50,826 nt of DNA from Bacteroidales bacterium (GTDB taxonomy: Bacteria; Bacteroidota; Bacteroidia; Bacteroidales; F082). Of the stretch, positions 22,740-31,214 are shown piece by piece (positions within the stretch are counted from its first letter, which is position 1; each line of letters starts with the position of its first letter). A program made the position numbers and the translations under genes. The notes below the pieces were generated by a model, which ran no database searches, was not told where the DNA came from, and saw nothing but the letters and a program-made list of their open reading frames with translations. Where the stretch lies: positions 1-50,826 of the forward strand of contig JAGCPJ010000012.1 of the NCBI GenBank assembly GCA_017965765.1. The letters are read 5' to 3'.

Positions 22740-23313
22740 AAAATGTGGTCCCGAAAATACGGGTGGAGCGCTTCGGGACGCGCTGGATGTAACAACGCTC
22801 GTCCTCTTGCACAAATTTGATATGGATCTTGTCGCCAGCCGGGAAACATTTCAGCCCTTTGCGTCCTTTCCAGTTGGTCTGGTATTCGAAATCCTTGGTC
22901 TTGAGGAACACGAATTTGCTTTTGCCCTTAAGAATGCCAGTGCTGAAGCCGTTGAAAAAATAGGGTTCGCGCCATTTGCCCTCAAAACGTTGCGGGGATT
23001 TGATGCCATGGGCAACAACCCTGAACGTGATGTCGGTCAAAGGCTGGATTTCCAGGATCTTTTGCAGCAGGATCTCCTTGGTATCGGTGTTCATCACTTC
23101 CAGATACATCCAGTGGAATCGGTCGTTCGCTTGCTCCCAGATCGGGGTGATATGCATGGCCAACTGGGTGGAGTCGTTGGGATGTCCCGTGTAGTCACCT
23201 TGCATGGTGCGATAGAACTGCTTGACGGCGTCTTCCATGGGGTCAACGCTCTTTTGGGCTATGCAATTTATTGATAAAATGCTGGTTATCAGTAAAATAA
23301 ATAATCTTCTCAT
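22720..23313 (-). CDS. CpcT/CpeT-like secreted protein
   Basis: A 197-residue protein with a signal peptide (MRRLFILLITSILSINCIAQ). The mature part has the pattern of the CpcT/CpeT family: a helix ending FYRTMQGDYTG, then LAMHITPIWEQ, WMYLEVM, a middle EGKWREPYFFNG, then YQTNWKGRKGLKCFPAGDKI and CYIQRVPK. In cyanobacteria this fold attaches bilins to phycobiliproteins; non-photosynthetic homologues have unknown roles. The family call rests on a by-eye match and is moderate. It lies 13 bases downstream of a TonB-dependent receptor on the same strand, so the two may be linked. Its 3' end overlaps the fucosidase gene. Confidence 0.6.
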   Translation of the reverse strand: MRRLFILLITSILSINCIAQKSVDPMEDAVKQFYRTMQGDYTGHPNDSTQLAMHITPIWEQANDRFHWMYLEVMNTDTKEILLQKILEIQPLTDITFRVVAHGIKSPQRFEGKWREPYFFNGFSTGILKGKSKFVFLKTKDFEYQTNWKGRKGLKCFPAGDKIHIKFVQEDERCYIQRVPKRSTRIFGTTFFKALTD

Positions 23314-23326
23314 GATTTGGACTGGT

Positions 23327-25672
23327 TTAGAAGGTGAGGGTCAGACCCATAGAGGGAAGGATGGGTAGCTGGTAGGCGGGTTTGCTGGGTTTGAAGATAT
23401 CGATGTAGAAAACGTTCGACATGTTATAGACGTTGGTGACGCTCAGGTCAACTTCCAGAATGGTCTTTTCACTGAAGAAGAACTTGCGTTTGGCATCGAG
23501 GTCGAGACGATGGTAGTTGGGCAGACGTCCTTGGTTCAGCTCGGCAAAGATGGGCTTGATCTCTCCGTTGGCTGTAGTGAAGTCGAAGAAGATGCCTTCC
23601 TGGAAATTGAGGAATTCATAGTAGGCTTGCACTTGGGTGAAGGGGAAGCCGCTGCCGAAGTTCCAGCGTCCGCTGAATTCCCATTCGCGCCGCTCGCCGG
23701 CCGTATAGGTAAGGATCAGATTGATGTTATGACGGCGGTCGAAATGGGGCTGGTAGGTCATCAGGTTGATTTGCCCACCTTCGTATTTTTCATAATGCCT
23801 ATTGACATAGCCCAAGGCATACACAGCCCACAGATACCAGTGCTTGTCTTCGTATTTGAAGGAGAGATCGAAACCGTAGGCGTCGCCGTTCTCGATCATG
23901 AACTTGCGCTTGAGGAGGTCGGGAATCAGCAGGTTTTCAGGAAGGGAACCGTCATAGATCATGTTACGGTTGAGGTTGGTCAGCTGGACAAACTGTTTCC
24001 AATATCCTTCCAGGTTCATGGTCAGGTTGTTGGTAAGGTCATATTCGGCACCCAGGATGAAATGGTTGGCCTTTTGCAGACTGGAGTGGATGGCTTTGCC
24101 GTTGAAGGTGCCGGGAGTATCCATGTTGCCCGAGAGGAATCCGTAAAACAGGTTGACCACGTCGCGGTCGTTGGTGCCTGCCACCAGGTCCTGCGTATAG
24201 CGGCCTCCGGCGCCTTTGAGACGCAGGTTGTCGTTGATGTTGTATTTGGCAGCAAAGCGGGGCTCCAGTGAGAAGGGCATGTCGGAGTATTTCTGCAGAC
24301 GTAGGCTGGGCTCCAGCAAGAGATTGCCCATCACGAGCTTGTATTTGGCAAAAGCACCGATTTCCGTGCCGTTTCTGTCGTATTTGACAGGGATGTCGTA
24401 ACTGTAGGTCTGGAAGTGCGTGGTGGGACCTGCGACCTCGATGCCGAACTTCAGGGTGTTTTTCCCGAGGAAGTAGTTGAAGTTGAATCCCATGCTGATG
24501 TTGCTGATCTTGCTGAAGCGGTCAGGGTTGTTCAACTCCTTCATCTGTCCGTAGTACTGGGAATAGGCGAGGTTACCCTCGATCATCACAGGGGCTTTGC
24601 CGGGGATGACGATGAAGTTGGCACCTGCACCCCAAGAATTCCAGCTGAAGTCGGACAGCGACTTGTAGTTGTTTACCTTGTCGTTGAAGGAGAAACCGAA
24701 GATGTTCACCTTGGAACCGTTCGGCGCATTGAGCGAGACTTTGGAGTAGATGTCGGTATAGTTGAACGGCAGTCCCGTCTCGGAAGCGTAGTTATACAAC
24801 ACCTTGCTGGATTGCTCCAGATAGGAGTTCTTGGCCGACAGCACGTAGGTGACCGCGGCATCGTCGGGACCTTTGGCCTTTTTGAGAGGGCCTTCCACCG
24901 TGAGTTTTGCACCGAAGCAGTTGGCACCGACTTTTCCTGTCCAGCGTTTCTTGTTGCCGTCACGTGTGGTGATGTCCATCACCGAAGAGATGCGGCCTCC
25001 GTATTCCGCTCCGAAACCGCCTGTATAGACTTCGGCATTGCGAATGATGTCCGTGTCGAAGACGGAGAACAAGCCGATGGAGTGGAAGGGGTTGAAGATG
25101 GTCATGCCGTCGAGCAGCACCTTGTTCTGGATGGGGGAACCGCCACGGATGTAGAGCTGTCCACCTTGGTCGCCGGTGAAGATGACGCCAGGCACCACTT
25201 GAAGGTATTGCGCCAAGTCGCTTTGTCCGCCGATGCTCGGGATCTTGTTGATGGTTTTCGGGGTGACGGTGATCACCGAAGTCTTCGTCTCGGTGCGCGC
25301 CTCCACCTTTTCGGCGGTCACGCTAACTGTCTCCAGGGTCTGGCTGGCTTCTTTCAGCATGAACTTCTTGTTGATGCTCTGCCCTTTGGCAACGGAGATC
25401 TTTTCCTCTACATTGATATAGCCCACGCAGGTAATGCATAGGGTATAGGTGCCGTCAGGAACCCTGGTGATGTTGAAATAGCCATTGATGTCCGTGGAAC
25501 ATCCCAAGGTGGTGCCTTTCAGGTAAACACTGGAGTACATGACAGGCTCACCGGTGGATTCTTCATAGACGAATCCCTTGATGCTGTTGTCCTGAGCAAA
25601 AGCCAAAACCGAAGCCAACACGAAGGCTGCGGTAAGAAGCAACCGTTGAAAAGAAAATCTTTGCGCGATCAT
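23327..25672 (-). CDS. TonB-dependent receptor
   Basis: A 781-residue outer-membrane receptor. The signal peptide is residues ~1-26 (ending VLAFAQ). A carboxypeptidase-regulatory-like domain follows at ~29-110 (IKGFVYEESTGEPVMYSSVY). The plug is at ~125-235 (VITVTPKTINKIPSIGGQSD, GVIFTGDQGGQLYIRGGSP, LLDGMTIFNPFH). The rest is a beta-barrel ending SMGLTLTF, with the terminal Phe expected of a barrel. No SusD is adjacent. It has its own promoter at 25699-25729 and is followed after 13 bases by the CpcT-like gene, which may be its partner. The substrate is unknown. Confidence 0.93.
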   Translation of the reverse strand: MIAQRFSFQRLLLTAAFVLASVLAFAQDNSIKGFVYEESTGEPVMYSSVYLKGTTLGCSTDINGYFNITRVPDGTYTLCITCVGYINVEEKISVAKGQSINKKFMLKEASQTLETVSVTAEKVEARTETKTSVITVTPKTINKIPSIGGQSDLAQYLQVVPGVIFTGDQGGQLYIRGGSPIQNKVLLDGMTIFNPFHSIGLFSVFDTDIIRNAEVYTGGFGAEYGGRISSVMDITTRDGNKKRWTGKVGANCFGAKLTVEGPLKKAKGPDDAAVTYVLSAKNSYLEQSSKVLYNYASETGLPFNYTDIYSKVSLNAPNGSKVNIFGFSFNDKVNNYKSLSDFSWNSWGAGANFIVIPGKAPVMIEGNLAYSQYYGQMKELNNPDRFSKISNISMGFNFNYFLGKNTLKFGIEVAGPTTHFQTYSYDIPVKYDRNGTEIGAFAKYKLVMGNLLLEPSLRLQKYSDMPFSLEPRFAAKYNINDNLRLKGAGGRYTQDLVAGTNDRDVVNLFYGFLSGNMDTPGTFNGKAIHSSLQKANHFILGAEYDLTNNLTMNLEGYWKQFVQLTNLNRNMIYDGSLPENLLIPDLLKRKFMIENGDAYGFDLSFKYEDKHWYLWAVYALGYVNRHYEKYEGGQINLMTYQPHFDRRHNINLILTYTAGERREWEFSGRWNFGSGFPFTQVQAYYEFLNFQEGIFFDFTTANGEIKPIFAELNQGRLPNYHRLDLDAKRKFFFSEKTILEVDLSVTNVYNMSNVFYIDIFKPSKPAYQLPILPSMGLTLTF

Positions 25673-25698
25673 AACCTATGTAGTGGTATATAAAAGCG

Positions 25699-25729
25699 CA
25701 AAGATAAGGGAAAAAATGGAATGTGGCAA
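25699..25729 (-). promoter_or_regulatory. Promoter of the TonB-dependent receptor gene
   Basis: On the minus strand TTG (25729-25727), 20 bases, then TATCTTTG (25706-25699). The ATG is 26 bases downstream. The promoter lies in the 64-base gap after the LiaF-like gene. Confidence 0.75.
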
Positions 25730-25736
25730 GAAAAAA

Positions 25737-26708
25737 TCAATAACGTTCCACCGAAAGGTTGGAAACAGCGCATTCCAAGTCGATGGTGATGGTATTTGCG
25801 CCTTGTCCAAACCCGGGGGTGCGCCATAGCCCGCGTTCGATCTTCTCGAAGCCTTTGAAGTCTTTGCCTGTGATGGCAGAGTCCAAAGTGATTTGGCAAT
25901 CTACGCCGGAGGGGACCGAGATGTTGATGTCGGAAGCGCCCGTTTCCACATCGATCTTGGTGTCGATGCCATGGTCGCCCACCTTCAGGTCAAGCTTGCA
26001 GGCACCGCCATTGATGTCGATCTCTTCCACCCGGTAGGGGGAGAAATCCAGCGTGGCATCGGCAGCTCCCATGTCAAGATTGAAATCCCAAACGGGAACG
26101 TCGCAGAGGTAAAGGTCGATATGGTTTGATGTTTTCTCCTTGAGGCCTTTGCTGCGCCCGGTGCCGGTGACATAGACAGCGGCACTGTTGCTGCTGTGTT
26201 CTGTCCGAAAACTATATTTGACGATGTTGCTCTCCGCTTCCACTTTGGCCAGCTCCGCACAAGGGCTCTTCAGTTCCAGCACCCCGGCACCGAAGTCCAA
26301 GTCGATGGAAGCATGCTCCACGGCAGTATAAGGCTCTGCAAAATGCTGCGCTGCCAAAAAGTCAGCCGTGTTGGATGAGGTCTGGTCATCTGCATCGTCT
26401 TCGTCATGGTCGTCATTCCAGGTCCATTGGGTGAAATGCCTCTTGAAGAAACGCTGGAAGACATTGCCTTCGTAATTCCTGTTTTCTATGTGGTAGAACA
26501 GGCATCCCAAGGCTAGCGCAAGCACTAGCAGGCCTGACCTTACGTATTCGTTCACCGGAAGCAGCGAGATGCCGAGGAGGATGAACCAGAATGGCCATAG
26601 CCTCCAGAAGATGCTCCAGTGGAAATTGATAATGCCAATGGTGGACAATAAGGCAACGACACCGATGAACAGGAGCAGGATGCCTACGAACAAATTTCTG
26701 CTTTTCAT
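25737..26708 (-). CDS. LiaF-like membrane protein with C-terminal beta 'toast-rack' domain
   Basis: A 323-residue protein. Two or three hydrophobic segments cover the first ~75 residues (LFVGILLLFIGVVALLSTIG, LWPFWFILLGISLLPV, GLLVLALALGCLFY), matching the LiaI/LiaF transmembrane module. A His/Asp-rich linker follows (WNDDHDEDDADDQ). From ~135 comes a repetitive beta domain (IDLDFGAGVLELKSP, LDMGAADATLDFSP, IDVETGASDINISVP), as in DUF2154/DUF4097-type adhesin-like domains. LiaF-like proteins are linked to envelope-stress sensing. Its ATG overlaps the stop of the PspC-domain gene (ATGA), so the two are translationally coupled. Confidence 0.82.
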   Translation of the reverse strand: MKSRNLFVGILLLFIGVVALLSTIGIINFHWSIFWRLWPFWFILLGISLLPVNEYVRSGLLVLALALGCLFYHIENRNYEGNVFQRFFKRHFTQWTWNDDHDEDDADDQTSSNTADFLAAQHFAEPYTAVEHASIDLDFGAGVLELKSPCAELAKVEAESNIVKYSFRTEHSSNSAAVYVTGTGRSKGLKEKTSNHIDLYLCDVPVWDFNLDMGAADATLDFSPYRVEEIDINGGACKLDLKVGDHGIDTKIDVETGASDINISVPSGVDCQITLDSAITGKDFKGFEKIERGLWRTPGFGQGANTITIDLECAVSNLSVERY

Positions 26709-27118
26709 GATTTTCTGTCTTTAAAAGGAATGATAAGGACGATGCCGATGACGATTAAGATAATGGGCCAAGCCGTACGCCAGCTGATTCTAGGGACATA
26801 ACGGGTGATCAACCCCAAGGCGCCGATGCCGATCAGGGTCATACCTGCAATCATGCTTCCTCTTTTTTTCTTCTGGGTTTCAGAAGGCTGGGCATTCGGA
26901 TCGTTAGCGTCCACGTGCACATTCGTGTAATCCTTGGCCGGCATCACAATCCACAAGATGATGTAGATGAGTAGCCCCGAACAACCGAGGAAGAACAGTA
27001 GGCAAAACAGTACTCGCCAAAAAGCGGGATCCATGTCGAAATAGTCTCCTAATCCGGAGCAGACACCCCCGATAACCTTGTTACGAAGGTCTCTTTCAAG
27101 TCGTTTGTAGTTGCTCAT
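26705..27118 (-). CDS. PspC-domain membrane protein
   Basis: A 137-residue inner-membrane protein. The PspC domain is at residues ~5-62: LRNKVIGGVCSGLGDYFDMD, then VLFCLLFFLGCSGLLIYIIL and WIVMPA. After a charged linker (QKKKRG) come two more membrane segments, AGMTLIGIGALGLIT and WPIILIVIGIVLII, resembling a LiaI-type module. PspC proteins are membrane-stress sensors. It overlaps the LiaF-like gene by four bases, forming an envelope-stress unit. The upstream gap holds a 12-bp perfect palindrome at 27139-27150 that may be an operator. Confidence 0.88.
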   Translation of the reverse strand: MSNYKRLERDLRNKVIGGVCSGLGDYFDMDPAFWRVLFCLLFFLGCSGLLIYIILWIVMPAKDYTNVHVDANDPNAQPSETQKKKRGSMIAGMTLIGIGALGLITRYVPRISWRTAWPIILIVIGIVLIIPFKDRKS

Positions 27119-27138
27119 TTTTTTTCAGTTACATCAGG

Positions 27139-27150
27139 TAATACGTATTA
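27139..27150. promoter_or_regulatory. 12-bp perfect palindrome between pspC-type gene and iorA
   Basis: TAATACGTATTA is a perfect palindrome 20 bases upstream of the PspC-domain gene's ATG. Its position near that gene's promoter suggests an operator for an unlinked regulator. No exact TAnnTTTG is seen on the minus strand here. Confidence 0.4.
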
Positions 27151-27182
27151 AACTCAAAAAAGTTACAGTTATTGCGGCAAAA

Positions 27183-27215
27183 TTTGTTCCAAATCGCATA
27201 TTTTTCTTATCTTTG
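27183..27215 (+). promoter_or_regulatory. Promoter of iorA-iorB
   Basis: TTTG (27183-27186), 21 bases, then TATCTTTG (27208-27215). The iorA ATG lies 49 bases downstream of the -7 box. Confidence 0.75.
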
Positions 27216-27264
27216 TGCGATTAGCATTGACAAAATTACTTAAAAACAACAATACTGAAACAGC

Positions 27265-28845
27265 ATGGAGAAATTATTGTTACTCGGCGATGAAGCTATA
27301 GCACAGGGCTTTATCGATGCAGGAGGTAGTGCCATCAACAGTTACCCAGGCACACCGTCCACCCAGATTACGGAATATGTAATGAAATCAAAGCAAGCCA
27401 AGGAACTCGGCGTCATCGCCAACTGGTGCGCCAACGAAAAGACGGCACTGGAAGCTTCCATCGGCGTGGCATACGCTGGCAAACGCGCCATGACCTGCAT
27501 GAAACATGTGGGCCTCAACGTCTGCGGCGACCCCTTCATGAATGCGGCCATCATCGGCACAAAGGGCGTCCTCGTGGTGGTTGCCGACGACCCGAGCATG
27601 TTCTCGTCGCAAGATGAGCAGGATAGCCGCTTCTACGGCCATTGGGCGATGATCCCGATGTTGGAACCCTCCAACCAACAGGAAGCCTACGACATGGTGC
27701 ATTTTGGCTTTGAACTGAGCGAGACCCTGGGTACGCCGGTGCTTTACCGCATCCCGACCCGCCTCGCCCATAGCCGCGCCGGTGTCGTCCGCAAACCGGT
27801 CCGTCCCCAGAATCCTTTGACCGAACCCGCCGACGCCAAGTCGTTCGTGCTCCTGCCAGCCAACGCCAAACGGCTCTATAGAGACCTGATCGACAAACAA
27901 CCGGCCTTCACCAAGGCTTCTGAGACCTCGGGATACAACAAGTTTATCGATGGCGAAAACAAGAAACTTGGTATCATCACCACCGGCATCGCCTACAACT
28001 ACCTCATGGAGAACTTCCCCGGCGGCAAATGCCCTTATCCCGTGGTGAAAGTAACCCAATACCCGCTGCCTTACGACATGATCAACAAACTTTACGACGA
28101 AGTGGAGGAAATCCTCGTGCTCGAAGACGGCCAGCCTTTCGTTGAAGAGCTGATCAAGGGCTTCTTGGGCAAAGGTAAGAAAGTCATGGGACGTCTTGAC
28201 GAGACCATCCGTCGCGACGGTGAACTGAATGCCGAGAAGGTCGCCAAGGCCCTCGGAATGAAAATGGACGCAGGTCTCCAAGTGCCCGAGGTGGTCACCA
28301 ACCGTCCCCCGGCGCTCTGCCAAGGCTGTCCTCATATCGACAGCTACACCGCCCTCAACGAAGTCATGGCCAACCATAAAGGCGGTAAGGTGTTCGGCGA
28401 CATCGGCTGCTATACCCTGGGATTCAACATGGGTGCCATTCAGACGACCGTTTGCATGGGCGCCTCCATCACCATGGCCAAAGGCGCCAGCGAAGTGGGT
28501 ATCTTCCCCGCCGTGGCAGTCATCGGTGACGGCACCTTCGGTCATAGCGGCTTGACCGGCCTGCTCGACTGCGTCAACGAGAAAGCCAACGTGGTGGTCA
28601 TGATCCTCGACAACGACATCACCGCCATGACAGGAGGCCAACCTTCCTCCGCCAACAACAAGATCCGCCAGATCTGTGAAGGACTCGGCGTAGCTCCGGA
28701 ACATATCCGCGACATCGTCCCGCTGCCGAAAAACCATGAGGAGAATGTGCGTGTCATCGAGGAAGAGGTCAACTACAACGGCGTCTCCGTCATCATCCCT
28801 CACCGCACCTGCCTCGTCGAACTGAAGAAGCATCTTAAGAAGTAA
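27265..28845 (+). CDS. iorA: Indolepyruvate:ferredoxin oxidoreductase, alpha subunit (no C-terminal ferredoxin domain)
   Basis: IorA with IorB oxidatively decarboxylates aryl-pyruvates to aryl-acetyl-CoA, reducing ferredoxin; it acts in aromatic amino-acid fermentation. The 526-residue protein has the N-terminal pyrimidine-binding domain (INSYPGTPSTQITEYV, WCANEKTALEASIGVAYAGK). The TPP motif starts GDGTFGHSG (421-429) and ends LDND (448-451). CQGCPH at 352-357 is conserved. Classical IorA proteins are longer (about 600 or more residues) with two [4Fe-4S] clusters at the C-terminus. Here the protein stops at HRTCLVELKKHLKK with no CxxCxxC motifs, so electrons must leave by another route. I believe short forms occur in other Bacteroidetes. 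iorB follows 34 bases later. Confidence 0.92.
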   Translation: MEKLLLLGDEAIAQGFIDAGGSAINSYPGTPSTQITEYVMKSKQAKELGVIANWCANEKTALEASIGVAYAGKRAMTCMKHVGLNVCGDPFMNAAIIGTKGVLVVVADDPSMFSSQDEQDSRFYGHWAMIPMLEPSNQQEAYDMVHFGFELSETLGTPVLYRIPTRLAHSRAGVVRKPVRPQNPLTEPADAKSFVLLPANAKRLYRDLIDKQPAFTKASETSGYNKFIDGENKKLGIITTGIAYNYLMENFPGGKCPYPVVKVTQYPLPYDMINKLYDEVEEILVLEDGQPFVEELIKGFLGKGKKVMGRLDETIRRDGELNAEKVAKALGMKMDAGLQVPEVVTNRPPALCQGCPHIDSYTALNEVMANHKGGKVFGDIGCYTLGFNMGAIQTTVCMGASITMAKGASEVGIFPAVAVIGDGTFGHSGLTGLLDCVNEKANVVVMILDNDITAMTGGQPSSANNKIRQICEGLGVAPEHIRDIVPLPKNHEENVRVIEEEVNYNGVSVIIPHRTCLVELKKHLKK

Positions 28846-28878
28846 ATCTTTAAATTAGGAATCTTGAAATCTTGAAAT
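28846..28878 (+). repeat. ATCTTTAA / ATCTTGAA word array between iorA and iorB
   Basis: AAATCTTTAAATTAGG, then AATCTTGAA, AATCTTGAA fills the 34-base gap and abuts the iorB start codon. It is of the same type as the arrays in the fab operon. Confidence 0.65.
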
Positions 28879-28879
28879 T

Positions 28880-29449
28880 ATGAAAAAAGATATCGTATTG
28901 TGCGGCGTGGGTGGCGACGGTATCGTCTCCGTGGCCAAAATCATCTCTGATGCCGCATTGAACATGGGACTCAACCTCAAACAGTCTGAAATCCATGGCA
29001 TGTCGCAGCGCGGCGGCTCGGTGTTCTCACACCTCCGCCTCTCCAGCGACGAGATCTTCGCTGACGTCATCCCCGAAGGTCAGGCCGACATCATCCTCTC
29101 CAGCGAACCGATGGAAGCGCTCCGCTACTTGCCTTGGCTGGCCAAGGACGGCTGGATCATCACCAATAACGAGCCTTTCGTCAACATCAAGAACTATCCG
29201 GACATGGATAAGGTGAACGCGGAGTTGGGCAAGATCAAGAACTTGGTCAGCTTCAATGCCTCCGAGATCGCCAAAGCCATCAAGGCTCGCTCCAACATGG
29301 TGCTCCTCGGCGCTACGGTGCCTTATCTCGACATTGAACTGAAGAAGGTCGAAGATGCCATCATGCATATCTTTGGCAATAAAGGCGCCGATGTCGTGGA
29401 AGTGAACATGAAGGCGCTCCATGCCGGCTATGAACAGGCGAAGAAATGA
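28880..29449 (+). CDS. iorB: Indolepyruvate:ferredoxin oxidoreductase, beta subunit
   Basis: The 189-residue protein is the gamma-domain-like subunit of 2-oxoacid oxidoreductases. Its motifs are IVLCGVGGDGIVSVAKIISD at the N-terminus and SEIHGMSQRGGSVFSHLRLS at ~37-56, both diagnostic of IorB/PorG. Length is normal for IorB. It is paired with iorA as expected. Its stop codon overlaps the start of the M23 peptidase gene (ATGA), so that gene is translated as part of the same operon. Confidence 0.93.
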   Translation: MKKDIVLCGVGGDGIVSVAKIISDAALNMGLNLKQSEIHGMSQRGGSVFSHLRLSSDEIFADVIPEGQADIILSSEPMEALRYLPWLAKDGWIITNNEPFVNIKNYPDMDKVNAELGKIKNLVSFNASEIAKAIKARSNMVLLGATVPYLDIELKKVEDAIMHIFGNKGADVVEVNMKALHAGYEQAKK

Positions 29450-30777
29450 GTTCTAGACGAATCAACTGGAAACGGGTGCTGCTCTTCATTGTGGCACCCG
29501 TTATCTTAATTGTTGTGGCCATCCTCTGCCTTGGCCGCAGTTGTGAACACCATGGCGAACCAGGCTATCCCGACTTGCCAACGGATACCTTAGCCGAGGT
29601 TGAACATGCCTATTTCTACGGCATCTGCGTGGATTCCATGTTCGTCGAGGAAGGTCAGGTGGAACCGGGACAGTTTCTTTCGACCATCTTCTCCGATCAA
29701 GGGATCAGCCCGGCAGTCACCGACCATATCGCCAGAAACCATCAAGATGTTTTCGATGTTTCCAAGATCCGCTCGGGCAACCGATACTATTTCCTCAGGA
29801 CCAACGACACCCTGGAAACACCGTTGTTCTGGATCTATCAGATCGACCGCCGTAACTATGCCTTGTTTAGCCTTACCGACTCCTTGACGGCCTGGAGGTT
29901 CCAAAAGGAGATGGAGGTGCGTCTGGCCAGGACTTCCGGCTCCATCCAATCTTCATTGTGGAACGCCGTAATCCAAAACGGTGGCGACGCCGGACTGGCC
30001 GCCCATCTGTCAGATGTCTATGCCTGGACGATCGACTTCTTCGGTATCCAAGAAGGGGATAGCTTCGACGTGGTGTATGACCGCCAATATATCGATGGCG
30101 AACCCGTGGGCATGGGAGAAGTGATCTTCTGCAACTTTGTGCACGTGGGCGACACCATCCGCGCCATGGCCTTTGAACAGGACGGCCTGCTGGGCTTCTT
30201 CAATGAGAAAGGGGAGAACCTTCGCAAGGCTTTCCTGAAAGCGCCGTTGAACTACCGTCGCATCAGCTCCACCTTCTCCAACAGCCGCCTGCATCCCGTC
30301 TTCAAATACTACCGTCCGCATCATGGCGTGGACTATGCCGCACCCGCGGGGACTCCCGTGAGCAGCATCGGCGACGGCGTGGTGATCAAAAAGGCCTATC
30401 AAGCCAACGGTGCAGGTTATTACCTGAAAATCAAGCACAACGACACCTATACTACCAGCTACATGCACCTGAAAGGGTATGCCAAAGGCATCGCTGAGGG
30501 TGTGCGGGTGAAACAGGGTCAGGTCATCGGCTACGTGGGAAGTACGGGTGCCTCAACGGGTCCGCATCTTGACTTCCGTGTCTTCAAGAATGGCACTCCC
30601 GTCGATCCCCTGAAGTTGGAATCGCCACCGGCCAACCCGATCAGTGATGAAAACAGGGAACGCTTTGAAAAGGAAGTGAATTACTGGATGAAAGCATTAC
30701 GGGAACCAGGTGTCCCGGAACCCTATCAGGAAGCCCCAGTGGTTGACTCGCTGGCGATTGATTCCTTGGCGGTCTGA
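29446..30777 (+). CDS. Membrane-anchored M23 family metallopeptidase
   Basis: A predicted peptidoglycan endopeptidase of 443 residues. A single membrane segment near the N-terminus (VLLFIVAPVILIVVAILCLG, ~11-30) anchors it facing the periplasm. Residues ~50-260 form OapA/LysM-like adaptor regions. The LytM domain spans ~275-390, with zinc ligands His292 and Asp296 (HHGVD) and further motif histidines His341 (YMHL) and His374. His374 begins HLD where the usual motif is HLH; Asp at this place occurs in other LytM proteins, so activity is plausible but not certain. It overlaps iorB by four bases. Its 3' end overlaps the convergent gene by 52 bases. Confidence 0.9.
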   Translation: MSSRRINWKRVLLFIVAPVILIVVAILCLGRSCEHHGEPGYPDLPTDTLAEVEHAYFYGICVDSMFVEEGQVEPGQFLSTIFSDQGISPAVTDHIARNHQDVFDVSKIRSGNRYYFLRTNDTLETPLFWIYQIDRRNYALFSLTDSLTAWRFQKEMEVRLARTSGSIQSSLWNAVIQNGGDAGLAAHLSDVYAWTIDFFGIQEGDSFDVVYDRQYIDGEPVGMGEVIFCNFVHVGDTIRAMAFEQDGLLGFFNEKGENLRKAFLKAPLNYRRISSTFSNSRLHPVFKYYRPHHGVDYAAPAGTPVSSIGDGVVIKKAYQANGAGYYLKIKHNDTYTTSYMHLKGYAKGIAEGVRVKQGQVIGYVGSTGASTGPHLDFRVFKNGTPVDPLKLESPPANPISDENRERFEKEVNYWMKALREPGVPEPYQEAPVVDSLAIDSLAV

Positions 30778-31214
30778 TGTTCTTGCTCTTTGTTTCTTTT
30801 CTTGATGTTGATGGGCGCGATGATCAGCACCATCAACACCTCGAGGGCGTATTTTACCCAAGGATGGATGCCTGTGGTCAGCAATTGGAAGGTGATGAGG
30901 ATCAATGAGGCCCCGACAAAGATGCCTTTCCCGTGGATCTTCTTGCGGAAAATCTGAATCAGGCTGAAGACCAACAGGCCACAGAGCACAAATTCAATGA
31001 TGAGATAGATGAAGTCCTTGGTCTGGCTTTCTCCGACGCCATCGGCCCCGAAATAATAAGAGTCGATGGAATAATGGTAAAGCACCAAGGTCAGGATGGT
31101 GTAAAGGAAAAACATGCCATAGTAGGTGATGGCAAAGGTCGCCGCCAGCTTCATGGCCAGGGTCAGCTGTGGCTTGAGGTTGAAGATCTTGCCTTCTTTG
31201 GGTAGCTCAGACAT
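30726..31214 (-). CDS. Unrecognised four-helix membrane protein (DUF4199-like in layout)
   Basis: I do not recognise a specific family. The 162-residue protein has about four hydrophobic segments (MKLAATFAITYYGMFFLYTI, FIYLIIEFVLCGLLVFSLIQ, GIFVGASLILITFQLL, VKYALEVLMVLIIAPINI). A polar C-terminal tail (KKRNKEQEHQTAKES) presumably lies in the cytoplasm. It overlaps the upstream membrane-protein gene by eight bases, so the two are probably translated together. The tail codons overlap the M23 gene on the other strand. Overlapping small membrane proteins in tandem suggest a complex; the role is unknown. Confidence 0.65.
   Translation of the reverse strand: MSELPKEGKIFNLKPQLTLAMKLAATFAITYYGMFFLYTILTLVLYHYSIDSYYFGADGVGESQTKDFIYLIIEFVLCGLLVFSLIQIFRKKIHGKGIFVGASLILITFQLLTTGIHPWVKYALEVLMVLIIAPINIKKRNKEQEHQTAKESIASESTTGAS

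Noticed and set aside
27388-28833. Long open frame (481 codons) on the minus strand opposite iorA
   Set aside because: It is a mirror of GC-rich codon use in iorA. The translation is rich in His, Asp, Val and Gly without domain motifs, and no promoter or start signal fits.
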